Source: Pterobdella sp. o SKG-2022
Taxonomy: Eukaryota > Annelida > Clitellata > Hirudinida > Piscicolidae
NCBI GenBank assembly: GCA_964035795.1
Contig: OZ038327.1
Location: 4,749,651 to 4,813,650 of the forward strand
Length of the DNA: 64,000 nucleotides
Direction: 5' to 3'
Under the pieces are notes generated by a model. The model was not told the origin of the DNA. It ran no database searches and was given only the letters and a program-made list of their open reading frames with translations. Within the stretch, counting starts at the first letter, position 1; every line of letters begins with the position of its first letter. The position numbers and the translations under genes were made by a program. This document shows, in pieces, positions 1 to 12,416 of the stretch.

Positions 1-1312
1 CTTCAAACCAGGACAACCTTTTTTACTATAATATATGTCTTCATAATTACAGCGTCCTACATGCACATCGTCAAGCTGAAGACTGCGGCGGCGAAATTGC
101 AATTATTTTAACAAACAAGATTTTCGCCACTCGTTTCAACCAGGAAGCATACTCTTTCTTTGAAATATTATCTACCAAAATCTCAATTCAAACCTTCACT
201 CTCAACTCAAACCTTAACTCTCAACTTATCCGTCATCTACCGACCACCTTATAGCCCTAATTTCATCAACCAACTATCCACTCTTTCAAATAATAATCTA
301 TCAGCTGTTGTTCCACAAAGGTCTGTCTTTGGTCCTCTACTCTTCGTCATCTACACTTCCCCTTTAGCCAAAATTTTTCAAAAAAACCTCATCAATTTTC
401 ATCAATATGCAGATGACATCATTCTCACATCTGAATTCCTACGACAACCCTCAAGCAGCCGTTGAAGAAATATCTAAATGCATCTCTTCTGTACATACCT
501 GGTTCTCGACAAAACCTCCTCAAACCCAACATAGACAAAAAAAATGTAATGTTTGTCTGTACTAAATCGCGCATAAAAACCCTAACGAAAATACTTAAAG
601 TTGCTGGTCAGAATATAAAGATTTCTTCCGAAATAAAATTACTTAGCTACATCATCGACAACACTCTCTCCTTCGACCAACACATCTCTTCAACAACCAT
701 ACAATGTAACATACATATCAGAGCCATCAAACACATTCACAAATGTCTCACTTTTCAAACAGCTCACAATCTCGCTCTTGCTCTCATCATTTCTAGACTA
801 GACTACTGCAATTCTCTTTTCTACTCTCTTCCACCTACACTTATTAGAAAGCTACAACAACTTTAAAACCACATTGCATGCATTGTTCTCAACTGTAACG
901 TTTTTACCCCATCTACCCTAGAGAAGCTTCACTGGCTTCTTACACCAAAAAGACTCATTTTCAAGATAGCTAGTCTCACCTACAACTGTAATCACTCAAA
1001 AAATATTGGATATCTCTACGAACTCACCAACAAAGGAAATTTTTTTTCGTTAAGATCGAGAAACTCACCACTTCACCAACCAGTTGGCAAAACAAAATAC
1101 TTCAGTAGATCATTCAGCCATGCTGCACCTGCAATATGGAACACTCTCTCTAATTAAATCAGATCCCTTTCTCGTTAATCATTCAAATCATTGCTCAAGA
1201 CTTATTTGTACAGACTATAATCTCTTCATAAACTATATTTTTTTCTTTAAGCGCCTCTGATACATGTTTAATTCATGTGAAAAGTGCGCTATATAAATTT
1301 AAATAAATAAAT
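1..1312 (+). mobile_element. Degraded LINE (CR1/L2-like), 3' part
   Basis: Two overlapping reading frames (160-465 and 462-866) carry non-LTR reverse transcriptase features: a PQRSVFGPLLFVIY block and the catalytic HQYADD motif near 400-420, then a region ending SRLDYCNSLFYSLP, typical of CR1/L2-like elements. Further matches to the family C-terminus (LLKTYLYRL) are seen to about 1210. The coding frame is broken by stops and at least one frameshift, so it is inactive. The 3' end GCGCTATATAAATTTAAATA followed by AAATA repeats looks like the natural terminus. The 5' part lies outside the window or is truncated. Clade assignment is from memory of the motifs. Confidence 0.8.
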
Positions 1313-1371
1313 AAATATTAACAACAATAATAATAATAATAATATAAAAAAATAATTATAATAATAAACAG

Positions 1372-1646
1372 CGACCTTGATGGACAGGGCATACAAGTGA
1401 TTCAGCATCACGTGGTTGGGTTCAGGCAACAATGTCGGTTCCACCTTCGTGACGTCGTTATCAATAATATTATGGTCAAAATAATTATCATTAATTTATT
1501 AAGTTTCTTAATATTAATTTTATTGATTTAGGACTCACGTGGTCGGGCACGTGTTTATTGAGGATGATTTGCAGGAGGTGCTTAGGAAGAGTGGGTGGTC
1601 CCATGGAGGTCGGAGGAGGGATTTCGTGCCCAAAAACGCCTTCTAA
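1372..1646 (+). CDS. Two candidate exons of an unidentified gene 3' end
   Basis: Exon candidate 1 (1372 to about 1453) follows an ACAG acceptor and reads DLDGQGIQVIQHHVVGFRQ. Candidate 2 (1532-1646) follows a TTTAG acceptor and reads THVVGHVFIEDDLQEVLRKS, ending DFVPKNAF and a double stop (TAATAG). Both are GC-richer than the surrounding sequence, as the real exons of this window are. I do not recognise the family, and the phases of the two do not obviously match, so another exon or donor may be involved. They lie upstream of the glutathione synthetase start and could be the 3' end of a neighbouring gene that begins before the window. Confidence 0.3.
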
Positions 1647-2577
1647 TAGGCTTTTACTATCTGAGTGAAGAGTTTTGTCTCGTTATTTTTCTTTTAAGAA
1701 ATTTTGAGATAAGAAACTGTTAAATAGTAGTGGAATTCGACAAGCACTTTGTAAGCTATTAAGCATCGTAATCCGTCTCCACTCACTCCCACCCTACCAC
1801 CACCATCTCTCACTCTTTATCTAACACCACCACCTCTCACTCCCATTCTAACATCACCCACACTTATTCCCATCTTACCATAAATGAATAAATAAAACTT
1901 CTATTCTATCGAGAAAAAAAACGTCCAGTATTTATTTATTTATTCTCCTTCCTCTTTCTCTTAAGTGCAGTTTTTTTTTTATTCTCTTATCTTAATTTCC
2001 ATTTTCACCAATGTATCATTTGACTATTGTTTATATAATTGAAATTGTTCACAAGTAGTATTACGCAGTTTTCTTTATTATAATTTCTATCATTATTATT
2101 GTTATTAAATTTTCAAGCACATTTTAAAAGGCTATCGTATATGTTACGTAAAACTCTGCCATTGTTGCTAAGTATTTATTTACCTATTCCGGAATTTCAC
2201 ATTATAAAATATCATTATATATATTATTAAATATTATTAATCTCATATTATCAAAAGTCTTCAAAAAATAGAATTTTTATTAAATTTCATTATTCTTACA
2301 TTCTTATTCAATACTAGAACCTGAGATTATTATCTAAATGAGAAAAAATATTTTTCGTATTTTCAATTGTGCGTACGGATGTTTCACAGAAAAAATATAA
2401 AATATATAAAACATAAAAGCTAAATTTGCAAAAAATTTATATAAATTGATAAACACAATATAATACTAAGATGCAATTATTATTTTCTTACTTACTATTT
2501 TAAAAGTTCTAACGTTCCCAGCGTGGATTCACAATCGACTTAATATATTTCATTTAAATAAATAATAAAAGAAAAAA

Positions 2578-3825
2578 ATGTCTACTATATCTATACCTGA
2601 AACATTGGATTTAAAAGATGTGAAAACTTTTTTCAAAAATACACTTCCTGCAAAAGGTGAAGCTCTATTTTTTCTATAAAAACAAGTGTATTTCTATAAA
2701 AACAAGTATCATTATATGCTATGAAAGGGAACATTTTGTCGTATAGCTTTTTTATGACATATAAAATGAGGGCATAGTGGAATTTAAAAGTTATTTATAG
2801 TGAAAAATCACCATAGAATCATTAAAGCAAAAGTATGTGATAAAAAAAATTTTTCAGCTCATATTTGAAACTGTCACTTTTTATTTTAACTTAGATAAAT
2901 GAAACCATAAATTTCATCTTGTATATTTTCAAAGAATAAATGTACTAATATCAGTTTCTTTTCTTTTGCATGTTTCAATATTTTTCAACAATTTTTTATT
3001 TCTTATTCATAGAAAATACTCAGATTTCCTACCAATATGGGACTTGAACCCATGAACTCCAGATGGTTTTTGACTAAAATTTTCATAAAATAATTTTTTT
3101 TTAGGGGTTTTTTACTTGATAAATAATTAATTAGAATTATCTAAAAACAGAAGTGCTCAGCTTTTGCTCTTATTGATAAAATTATTTTATGGTATATTTC
3201 ATTAATTTGGTTTTCTACAGTGATTTATTTAATAATAATACTCAATATAAAAACAGAATAATAGTAATAATAAAATTGGTGAGATCAGAGATTACTTGGC
3301 TGTTTGATTAAAAGCATTATTTGTTTTCAATACAGGGGTACTTATGCTAAAAAAATCATCATCAGCCAATAACATAAAACTAGGTCATGCTCCGTGCAGT
3401 CTCATTCCATCTCCAGTCCCCAGAAAATGTTTCCATCAGGCAATTGGTTGGGATTTGTTCAATTAAATTAAAATGACTTCAATATTTATCATCAAGTTAA
3501 TTAATTTTTAGATTATATTTTCACATCATTTTATTTAAATATTTCACTGAAATATTGTTTTTAGTTCAATTTAATATTCTTTGTAACAATTTGCTCATAA
3601 TAATAAAATTTTTTTCTCTAGAACTGGAAGTCAGAAATTATAACACAATATTTATGACTAACTAATATTGTATTTTTATAATTGTTACTAATATAAAAAA
3701 AATATAAAAATAATGAACTTTTTTTATTATTTTTATTATTACAGACCTCCAAAGGAACTTCCAGCAGTTGATCTTCAACGTATCATGTGACCACGCCTTT
3801 ATCAAAAATAGCCTTCAACAGTTCT

Positions 3826-3862
<37 letters not shown>

Positions 3863-6461
3863 TTCTCATTATTATTTATTTCTAATGATAATAATAATAA
3901 TTTTACTACTACCACTACTACTAATAATAAAAATAATTCAATTTTTTTTTAATAAGTTTCATTTTTTTATTATTGATAATTATTTTGTATGATATCCTAT
4001 CATTTATGCTCTGATGTAGAATATAATTTTTAGGTGACGCCATTATTAAGAAAAAACATGGCGGTGGTTTTTATTTAAATAATTTCTCCTCCATTGATAT
4101 TTTCATCCATTCATCTGTATATGAATGTATTACGGTAATTATTGTTATATTTAATTTCCAGTATTTGAGTTTATTGTGATTTTTATTTTTGTTAAACTGA
4201 TTGTCATTTTATACTTGATAATGTGAGTTCAACTCACCAAAAGCTTCGTGGTATTATTCAGTTAATAAAAGTGTTTGATAAAATCGTTTTTATTAATAGG
4301 CTAGTTTAGTTTATTATAATTAATATCATTTTTATTTTTATTATTATTATTGTTTCATAATGACAGTGTGATCAAGGTGGACGACTTCACCAGCAACCTC
4401 TGGTCCATCTATGATCGTCTGCATCGGGAGAAGCTTATCAATGTTTTTATTATTCTCATTATTTTTATTAATATTATAATTTTATTTTACAATTATTAGT
4501 TTTATTTTTATTGTTAATATGACTTGAGTTGATAAAAAATTAACTTTTAATTGAAAAAATCTAGGCTTTTTGATAATATAATTTGCAATAATAAGAATAA
4601 TAATGATGATGATGATGATAATAATAATAATAATAAAGAAAAATAGCACTATATTCCGATAATAGTATTTTTGTTTTTTGTAATAAGTGATGATGATTAT
4701 TATTCAAATGAAGAATTTCAAATGATTTATAATTTAAACTAAGTTTTTCGATATCATAATTTGATTAAACAACTGTTATAATAACATCATACAATAACTG
4801 AAGAATAAATGCTAACCAACCTCGTATTGTTTCAAGCAATATCACTATCGTATTCATGAAAATATTGTCATCCTTAATCACACTGCTATGTTATCCCTAA
4901 CTCTTCTCTTGCCAGCCATTGAGTCTCACCTTGATCAGAAACGATTATATGTTCCACAATCAATCCTCTTCTTCTTCCTCCTCATCTTCATTCCCCCTCT
5001 TCTCCACACCACCGCCCTGCCAACTCAAACAAATTGAAATGAACACCATAGCAGCCTCGTTTGCTGGCTTATCTCAAGCTCTTTCAGCCTATCATAAGTG
5101 AGTGTTGGTTGTGGGTGAGGTGTTTTTGTGTCTTGGTTGTGGGTAGGTTGGACTTGTATTATTGGTTATAGCTTTTCAATAAAGAACTTCGAGTGTTGGT
5201 AATTAGGTATATGAGACAGGCAAACATTTTGATTTGACGTCTCAAAGTAGGGGTTTTCTTGAGCGTGACGTTAAGAAAAGACGCCAATAAATTTCCATTC
5301 TTCAGTTAGTATTATAGTTATCATATATACTATGCTGCACATTGACTTCAAACTGAATCCAAATGAGCGCTTGTATTTAAAGACTGCTTTTCTTTCATAG
5401 CCTGAATGAAAGTAGGTGTCAGTAGGAGGTATCGAGGGACTAATATTCTGATATCTAGATGCCCCTAATTGATAACAGCAAGACAAACTGTTCAGTAGTG
5501 CAAACGGCAGATGGTGTATTATTTCGAGTACGATGTTAGCTTGAACTGAAAGTCTAAAAATTCGCTCCAAATAAAATGACTTCGTTTTGAAAATTATGAT
5601 TTGAGTTGTTTCAATAATACACGGTCAACAATATTACTGTCAGTGTTACAAAAGTATTATCAATCTTGATATGTTATGATAATGATGTGATATTATTATT
5701 CAGATTGGTTGTGAGAAAGTTTTTGGATACATCCTTTATGGAGAAGGTAGATGGGTGTAAGGGAAGAGGGTTTTAAGGAAAAAGTGGATGAGGCAAGTTG
5801 GATAGATGGGTGGATAACAGAAAGGTGGATAGATGGGTGGATAACAGAAAGGTGGATAGATGGGCGCGGAGGTAAAAATTGATGATGGGTGAAGTGAACA
5901 GAGTGGTTGGATGAAGATGGATGAGTGGGCAGAAAGTGAATACATTGAAAATATACATTTAATATTTCACTAAACTTCACGCACAAACACACGTAGGTAC
6001 CAGAAAACACATGTTGTGATGGTCTGGCTGAAGGATTGACAGCTGCTTGGAAAGCCTATGGGAATCCGAAGTAACAACAATGATAATAATAACTTATTTC
6101 TTATATTCATTGTCTTTTTTTGAAGTTTATTTTTAAAAACAATTAACAAAAGATTGATACATGATGTATTTGGATCAGTTTGTTTTTTATTAATTTTATT
6201 GCACCCAGAGCAATAGTGGTTTTTTTAGTGGCTCCTGATGAATGCAACATTTTCGACCAATCACATTTGGAGTTGGCAATCAGATCAAAAGAACATGGGA
6301 TCAATGTTCATAGGTTTTGTCCACAAGAGGTTAAAGTTCAAGTTCGACTTGATGCTCAACGCAAACTTTTCATGTTAGTGAGTGTGTGTAGAAATAATAG
6401 AGATATTTTGAAAGTTTATATGACATTTATATAGCGCAAAAATGAAGCGACTTAAGCGCTT

Positions 6462-6521
<60 letters not shown>

Positions 6522-7619
6522 TTCTTGCGTTCATCCACCATGAGGTAGGTGCAAAGGATTGAGACGAGCATTTTTCTTGTGATTATAAATGCCTTGTGGT
6601 TTGAAGTTCAGCCCGCAGTATTGACACTTTATGCTTGCTTGTGTCTGGTGCTTCTGTCTCACGTGGTTTGCCAGACCTGCTTTACTGGCAGCTACTTTGT
6701 TGCATCTCGGAAAACGTGCAGGATAAGACTTTGTCAGAACTGTTCTTATTGTTGCTATTGTTTTGAATCTGTTGCTATTATTGTAGTTGTTGTTGCTCTT
6801 TGTTTTTCGAATTTTTGTTGTTGCTATTGTTTAGATTGTTGTTGATGCTTTTGTTTTGATTGCTGCTATTCTTGTTGCTGCTGTTGTTTTGATTGTTGCT
6901 ATTGTTGTTGTTGCTGCTGCTTTTATTGCTGTTATTGTTTTGATTAATGATGCTATTGTTTTGATTAATGTTGCTATATTTGTTGTTGTTGTTGTTGTTG
7001 CTCTTTTTATTTCGATTATTGTTGTTGCCATTGTTTTCGATTGTTGTTGTTTTATTGTTTTGATTGTTGTGGCTATTATTGTTGTTTTTGTTACTCTTGT
7101 TGTTGTTTCTATTGTTTTGATTTTTGCTATTGTTGTTGTTCTTGTTGCTTTATTTGTGCTTCTGAAATCGTTTATAGCACTACGTTTTTGTCCTGCATGA
7201 TTCCAATAACAATCACCACTTTAAGGCTAAACTTTGTTGGGTTGCCAAGGCTTTTTACAGTCTAGCATCTAATTCTCTCAATCTTTTCTGTGGATATGGT
7301 GTGTGTTGCCCTTTGCACTGGTAAGTTATCAGCTGTACGCAGTGTTGTAGCTGTTTTTGCTGTATTACTTAACGTAATTGTAGCAGAGCTGTTAGCTTCG
7401 TATAATTTTTCTTAATCCGCTGGGTTTTACCTGTCAACTGCTTTTTTCAAACTGAAAAGATTTTTTATTTTTCAAGTTTTGAGCAATATCTCCAACAAAA
7501 TTGAATAACTTATGTTTTTTGGTAACAGAAACAGCGTTTTGTAGCAAAGAAGTTAATCTTTAACTATCGTAATAAGCAAAAATATACGGAGCAGCTAACA
7601 CAGCTTCGTGGCTTGCACA

Positions 7620-7692
<73 letters not shown>

Positions 7693-10600
7693 GGAAACAT
7701 GAGGTAGCGGTAGTGTACTTAAGGACATGGTACAGCCCTGACTCATGTGAGGGGATGTGGCAGACGAGGTGGATGATGGAAAGGTGGGTGGGCGTGCTGA
7801 GGCGATTCAAGATGGCCGAATCATTAATGAACTATTTTTATTTATTAAAAATTAATATAATTATTATCTGTTATTATTTTATTATTTATTCTTTTTATTG
7901 TTTTTATTTGCAGCTCCAAAACAATCATGGTACCAAACGTAGGTTCCCAATTGGCAGGGACTAAGAAAATACAACAGGTGAGTTTTGTGGTTAATGATAA
8001 TAATAACAATAATAATAAATAGTTTATTAAGGATTCTAATCGGAATTTTAAACAAAAATAAAGGTATAAAACATAACTGTAGTAAAGCAATATTTCGAAA
8101 AACAATTGAAATCAAACTAGACTATTAACTGAATAACCAATAAAAACACTGATGGAATTTGAAAAAATATCGGAAAAGAACACTAATCGGTGGGCCATTA
8201 AAACTTAATGAACATTAACTATCCAGGTGCTTACAGCCAATGGTTGCCTGGAAAGGTTTATCAATAAGAAAACAGTGGCCATGTACCCTCATGAAGATAT
8301 TAGAGGATCTGGACTTAAGGGGGCCAGTAATGAACAGATTGCTAAGGATCTTATCGAGAACTTGAAGAGTGTTTTCGCTGCGCAATATTCGATGGAGGAG
8401 GTTGGAAAACAAGGGGTTTGGTGGGTGGGTATTGGGTGATGTGGAGTTGGTGATGGATGGAGGTGAGGAGAGGTAGTTGAGTTTTTGCTAAAATAATAAT
8501 TTTTCAAGTGAAATTGAAAGATGATTGGATGAATGAATGACGGATAGATGAATGGGTGAATCGGTAAATGGATGGGCAGATTGGGGATCGATAAATTGTT
8601 AGGTGGATTCATAGATGAATTGATGGGTGGATGGGTGAATTTATAGATAGATGGACGGATAAATTGATAGAAAAATGGCTGGATGTTTAAATGAATGGCA
8701 GACGGAGGATGGAGAAGCAGTAATAGAAGTGGCCCTGAAGGACCCTCACAAGTTTGTCGTCAAGCCTCAGAGGGAAGGAGGAGGTTATCATCGGTGTTGT
8801 TATTAAAATTATTATTATTTTATTCCATTTTGTTTTTTTTTTCTTTTTTTGAAATGTTTTATTAGTTTTATTATTACCTTAAATTTATCATTGTCTTATT
8901 ATTTTTTTATATCATTTTTATTAGGTATTTTTAAAATATTATTTCTTTTTTCATAGTAATATATTCGTTGGATACCTGATGATGATATAGAATTAGTTAC
9001 CTGATGATGATATAGAATATACCGAAAAGCTTTGTCAAAATAAAAAATTCAAATTTTGTCGTGTTTTTATGATTCTCAATTTTGAGGCTAATTGTTCACA
9101 ACAATTTTTCATAGTAGTTTTTTACATTTTTCTTTATTTCGTTGTGATTGTTTCATTGCATTATTTTATTTTTCTTCATTGTTTTATTATTATCTCATTT
9201 TTATCTTTATTCCATCATCATTTTCATAATTTATTTTTTTTTTTATATTTTCCAAAATTGTATTATCATTTTTTAATTTTAATTTTTTTTTTTTTATTTG
9301 TGTTAATCGCATAATTTTTGGCATAATTTATTTCATTTCTCATAATTTTTTTGTCTCTTCTTTTTTGTTTTCGTTTTATTTTTTTATTGCTTAATAATTT
9401 TTCTCATTTTCTTATTCCTTCATAGTCATTTTTATATATTTTTCCCATCATTATCTTTTCACTATTTTTCTTCTCATCTCATTTCATTTTCATTTCCGTT
9501 TATAATTTTTCATAACCTTTATAGTATCAACATTATCTCAATATTTTCATCATGTCCAACCTCACAACTTCGGGACATAAGGACTCTAAAAGGAAATTAT
9601 CTTAATTATTATCATCACTTCAATGTTGTTCCCATCTTTTTCTCCTTCAGCAACTTTTATTTTCTTATTATCTTGTAGTTTTTGTCTTTAATTTTCTTTA
9701 AATTTCATCACTTTTTTTCGTTTTTTTTATCATTCTTATCTTATTGATTTTTTATCTTTCTTTTAAGTCAATATTTTTTAAACTTTTTTTCCAGTCATAT
9801 TTTTTAGTGTTTTTTATTATTTTTTGTTCTATTCTTTCTTTTATATAATTATTATTGTTTCATCAACTTTTCATTGTTATCTCATCAGGCGAAAATTAAA
9901 CTTATATAAATTCATTGCTTTTTTTTGCTGTCTTGATAAAGGTATTGATGATCTCATAATTATTTTTTTGAATTTCATTCACAGGAAACAACTATTACAA
10001 CCAAGAAATTCCTCCCCTTCTCACGAAAATACGCCGATCCAGTGTATCTTTCATTTTTATTCATCTCATTATTATTTATATTATTGATATCATTATTACT
10101 ATCCTCATCATCATCATGGCAGGAAAGATCGGCATATATTGTAATGGACAAGATCGAACCATGGGTCATTCACAACATTCCTATCAAAGACGATGATGGT
10201 GGTACTGATGATGATCCGGCTGCTAAGCGAGCCAAATATAACTTCAAAGGTGGTGATGATGATGATGATGGTGATGGTGATAATGATGATGAGGGTAATC
10301 TTAGTAATGGTAAGAATATTAATAATATTGTTAATATTGGTAACGAGAATAGTAAACTCGTTATAATGATGATACAATTACACTGTTGAAGATGGTGCTG
10401 ATGATGATCTCAAGTTTGTTCCCATGGTATCAGAATTGGGTGTCTATGGCTATCTGCTAGGGTATGTTTGTGTGTTGCTCAGTTGATGTTTGTTGCTCAG
10501 TTGATGTTTGTGTGTTGCTCGATTGATGTTTGTGTGTTGCTTAAATGATATTTAGCGCCCTACCGTTTAGGCTTGTTAGCTGGTGGAGCCGCTATCTTTC

Positions 10601-11383
10601 AAAGGTACAAATCTAAATAACTCATCTCTGTCTTCCAGTCATCCTTCCGGGTTACAAACTTTATCTTGTTAAGAGTTTTTTTCAAAGGACCCCACACGGA
10701 CTGTTTCACCAGTCTGCTCTCATTAGGCTACGCTCCTAGGACAAGCTCTTTATATGTAAAGAAAACATTCTAGAACCAACACTAACAGCTTGCTGATAAA
10801 GGTACGGTACGTAACTAACCTACACGGTGGAACATAGGAGGTAAAAAATGGTGATGGGGGACTAATGCAATGGTTAAATAAGAATTTTACGTCAAGATGA
10901 AGTTTCATGAGACAATTCATTTTCTGAAAGAAATTTTACTTTTTAATCAGAAATTGTTTATTAGGATGTACATGAAATGCCTCTGAGCTTTGGATAACAG
11001 GCGTAATATCGGTAGATACCAGGTTTTTAATTCCGGTTTCATCCCCATTATATTAAGGGTGTGCAGGCTTACTTCATTTACAAAAACATACAATATACTG
11101 ATAGTAATTGTTGTTATTAAAAATTTTAATAACAATAATTAACATCAATAATAACATACAAACTTTTACTCAATATTTTAAACAATGAAGATAATAAAAA
11201 TATCAATAAATAAAAATAATAATAAATTAATAATAAATAATATCTAAAATAAACAGGGATGGCTCTGAAACGACAAAGAACGTTCAGACAGGACACTTAC
11301 TGAGAACCAAGAGAGTGGGCGTGAACGAAGGAGGCGTGGCTACTGGATTCTCAGTACTTGATTCGCCATTCCTGCTTGATTGA
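2578..11383 (+). CDS. GSS: Glutathione synthetase, 16 exons, complete
   Basis: Eukaryotic glutathione synthetase joins gamma-glutamylcysteine and glycine using ATP, the last step of glutathione synthesis, in the cytosol. Exons: 2578-2656, 3336-3446, 3745-3820, 4367-4442, 4916-5097, 5704-5746, 5997-6070, 6209-6373, 7691-7783, 7914-7977, 8227-8400, 8702-8783, 9985-10043, 10123-10309, 10392-10461, 11257-11383. All have GT-AG borders and phases agree at every junction, giving 1662 nt, about 553 residues plus stop. Family landmarks in order: RNDYMF, QIEMNTIAASF, NIFDQ, EVAVVYLR, QLAGTKKIQQ, the ATP-grasp glycine loop KPQREGGG followed by NN across an intron, YIVMDKIEP, SELGVYGY, GHLLRTKRVGVNEGGVATG and a short C-tail. 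The human protein is about 474 residues. The excess is a Ser-rich insert after RNDYMF (exon 5), extra residues in exon 11 and an Asp-rich insert in exon 14. The start is the ATG at 2578; exon 1 is weakly conserved, so the N-terminus is least certain. Confidence 0.93.
5799..5864 (+). repeat. 27-bp tandem minisatellite in GSS intron 6
   Basis: About two and a half copies of a GGTGGATAGATGGGTGGATA-type unit followed by ACAGAAA, between exons 6 and 7 of the glutathione synthetase gene. Non-coding. Confidence 0.8.
6469..6519 (+). repeat. (CA)n microsatellite in GSS intron 8
   Basis: Uninterrupted CA dinucleotides about 100 bases after the donor of exon 8. Confidence 0.95.
6740..7160 (+). repeat. 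TTG-rich degenerate trinucleotide tract
   Basis: About 420 bases dominated by TTG/TTGC/ATTGTTGTT motifs inside intron 8 of glutathione synthetase. It is open in several frames on both strands only because the repeat lacks stops; there is no coding evidence. Confidence 0.75.
7611..7690 (+). repeat. (CA)n microsatellite ending at a splice acceptor
   Basis: A CA/CATA tract of about 80 bases runs directly into the ACACAG acceptor of glutathione synthetase exon 9 (7691). The acceptor therefore has a CA repeat where a pyrimidine tract would be expected. Confidence 0.9.
8430..8690 (+). repeat. GGATGAAT-type degenerate repeat in GSS intron 11
   Basis: G- and GGATG-rich repeats (GGATGAATGAATGACGGATA and variants) fill most of the intron between exons 11 and 12. 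Confidence 0.65.
10484..10552 (+). repeat. Short tandem repeat in GSS intron 15
   Basis: Three to four copies of a GATGTTTGTGTGTTGCTCA-like unit of about 19-23 bases, beginning just after the donor of exon 15 (10462). Confidence 0.7.
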
Positions 11384-12416
11384 TGTCTCATGTGCTAATA
11401 ATAGATATGGGATCATCAAATTTCGTGTTAATGAATTTCTGCTTGAGTTATAAATAGAATGGGGTAAATATTGAAGATAAGTTTTTATAATTATGCATAT
11501 TGGAGTTATATACTTATGAAGAGGAGTGGGTGTGTTAGAGCTTGTATGATTTGAAACGTACCGAGCTTTTTTTACAAATCGACTGCTTGATAATATTAAT
11601 TGTTACTTCAATTGAGGATCTATTTTTTTATTTATAACTTTTTATTATATCAAATGAGTTTGCATTCCTGAATTAAAAGAAATATTCTAATGAACATAAT
11701 TCAGTTATTTAATAGATTCTTGTTCATTTCTTAATTTTAAAGTATTTTTAACTTGACGCTTATGCACGCTTAGAATATAATAATAATAATAATGAAAATA
11801 GTAGTAATAAAAATAATGATAATAAGAATAAGTTTAAGCTCATTCCACCATATGTTTGTTTTCAAAATGTCCCTCATCCTACCCTCGTCTTTTTCAAATA
11901 TTTTCCAAGTTTACGGTTCCACTCTACTGTTAATGATCATTTGCATCGCTCAAATTGAGATTCTTTCCTTGGTTGTTATTTAGAAAATTTTTATTTATAT
12001 AAAACATTCATTTAATTTTATTTTCGATTCATCTATTTTTATTTTTCTTTTTAATTTTGTTTTGATAATAAAAAAATAATGAATAGCTAACTTAGTCTAT
12101 TATTAAAACGATTTAACTTAGATAATTATTAACTGAATATTAATATTTCGAGTTTTTATACTTTAGAATGTAAGTTATTTCAGTAAACTTACGAAAAGCT
12201 CAGTTGTTAATTTTACCTGACTTAGTTTTTAGTTAAATTTTTTAATAAATTTTAAAAATCCACAATTAATATTCAAAAGAATAAGAAAAAACAAATTTAA
12301 ATTGCGCAACTATTGCAGCTTCAAAATATTCGTTTAGCTTCCACCACCATTTTGAAACAAAAAATAAACGAAATTCTATTTAAAATAGTTGTTTCGAAAA
12401 TTTTTGAATTTTTCAA
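11384..12416. other. Intergenic region between convergent genes
   Basis: AT-rich sequence between the 3' ends of glutathione synthetase (+) and the M13 gene (-). I see short AAT/ATA runs near 11780-11820 but no gene, RNA or element. Confidence 0.6.

Noticed and set aside
3028..3070. T-arm-like sequence (reverse GGGTTCAAGTCCC) in GSS intron 1
   Set aside because: No D arm, anticodon arm or SINE body could be found around it; too short to call.
6831..7265. Several overlapping hydrophobic or Cys-rich frames on both strands
   Set aside because: Low-complexity TTG-rich repeat inside a glutathione synthetase intron; no splice or family support.
7564..7810. Cys/Val-repeat and Thr/His-repeat frames
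   Set aside because: Products of the CA microsatellite, overlapping a true glutathione synthetase exon on the plus strand.
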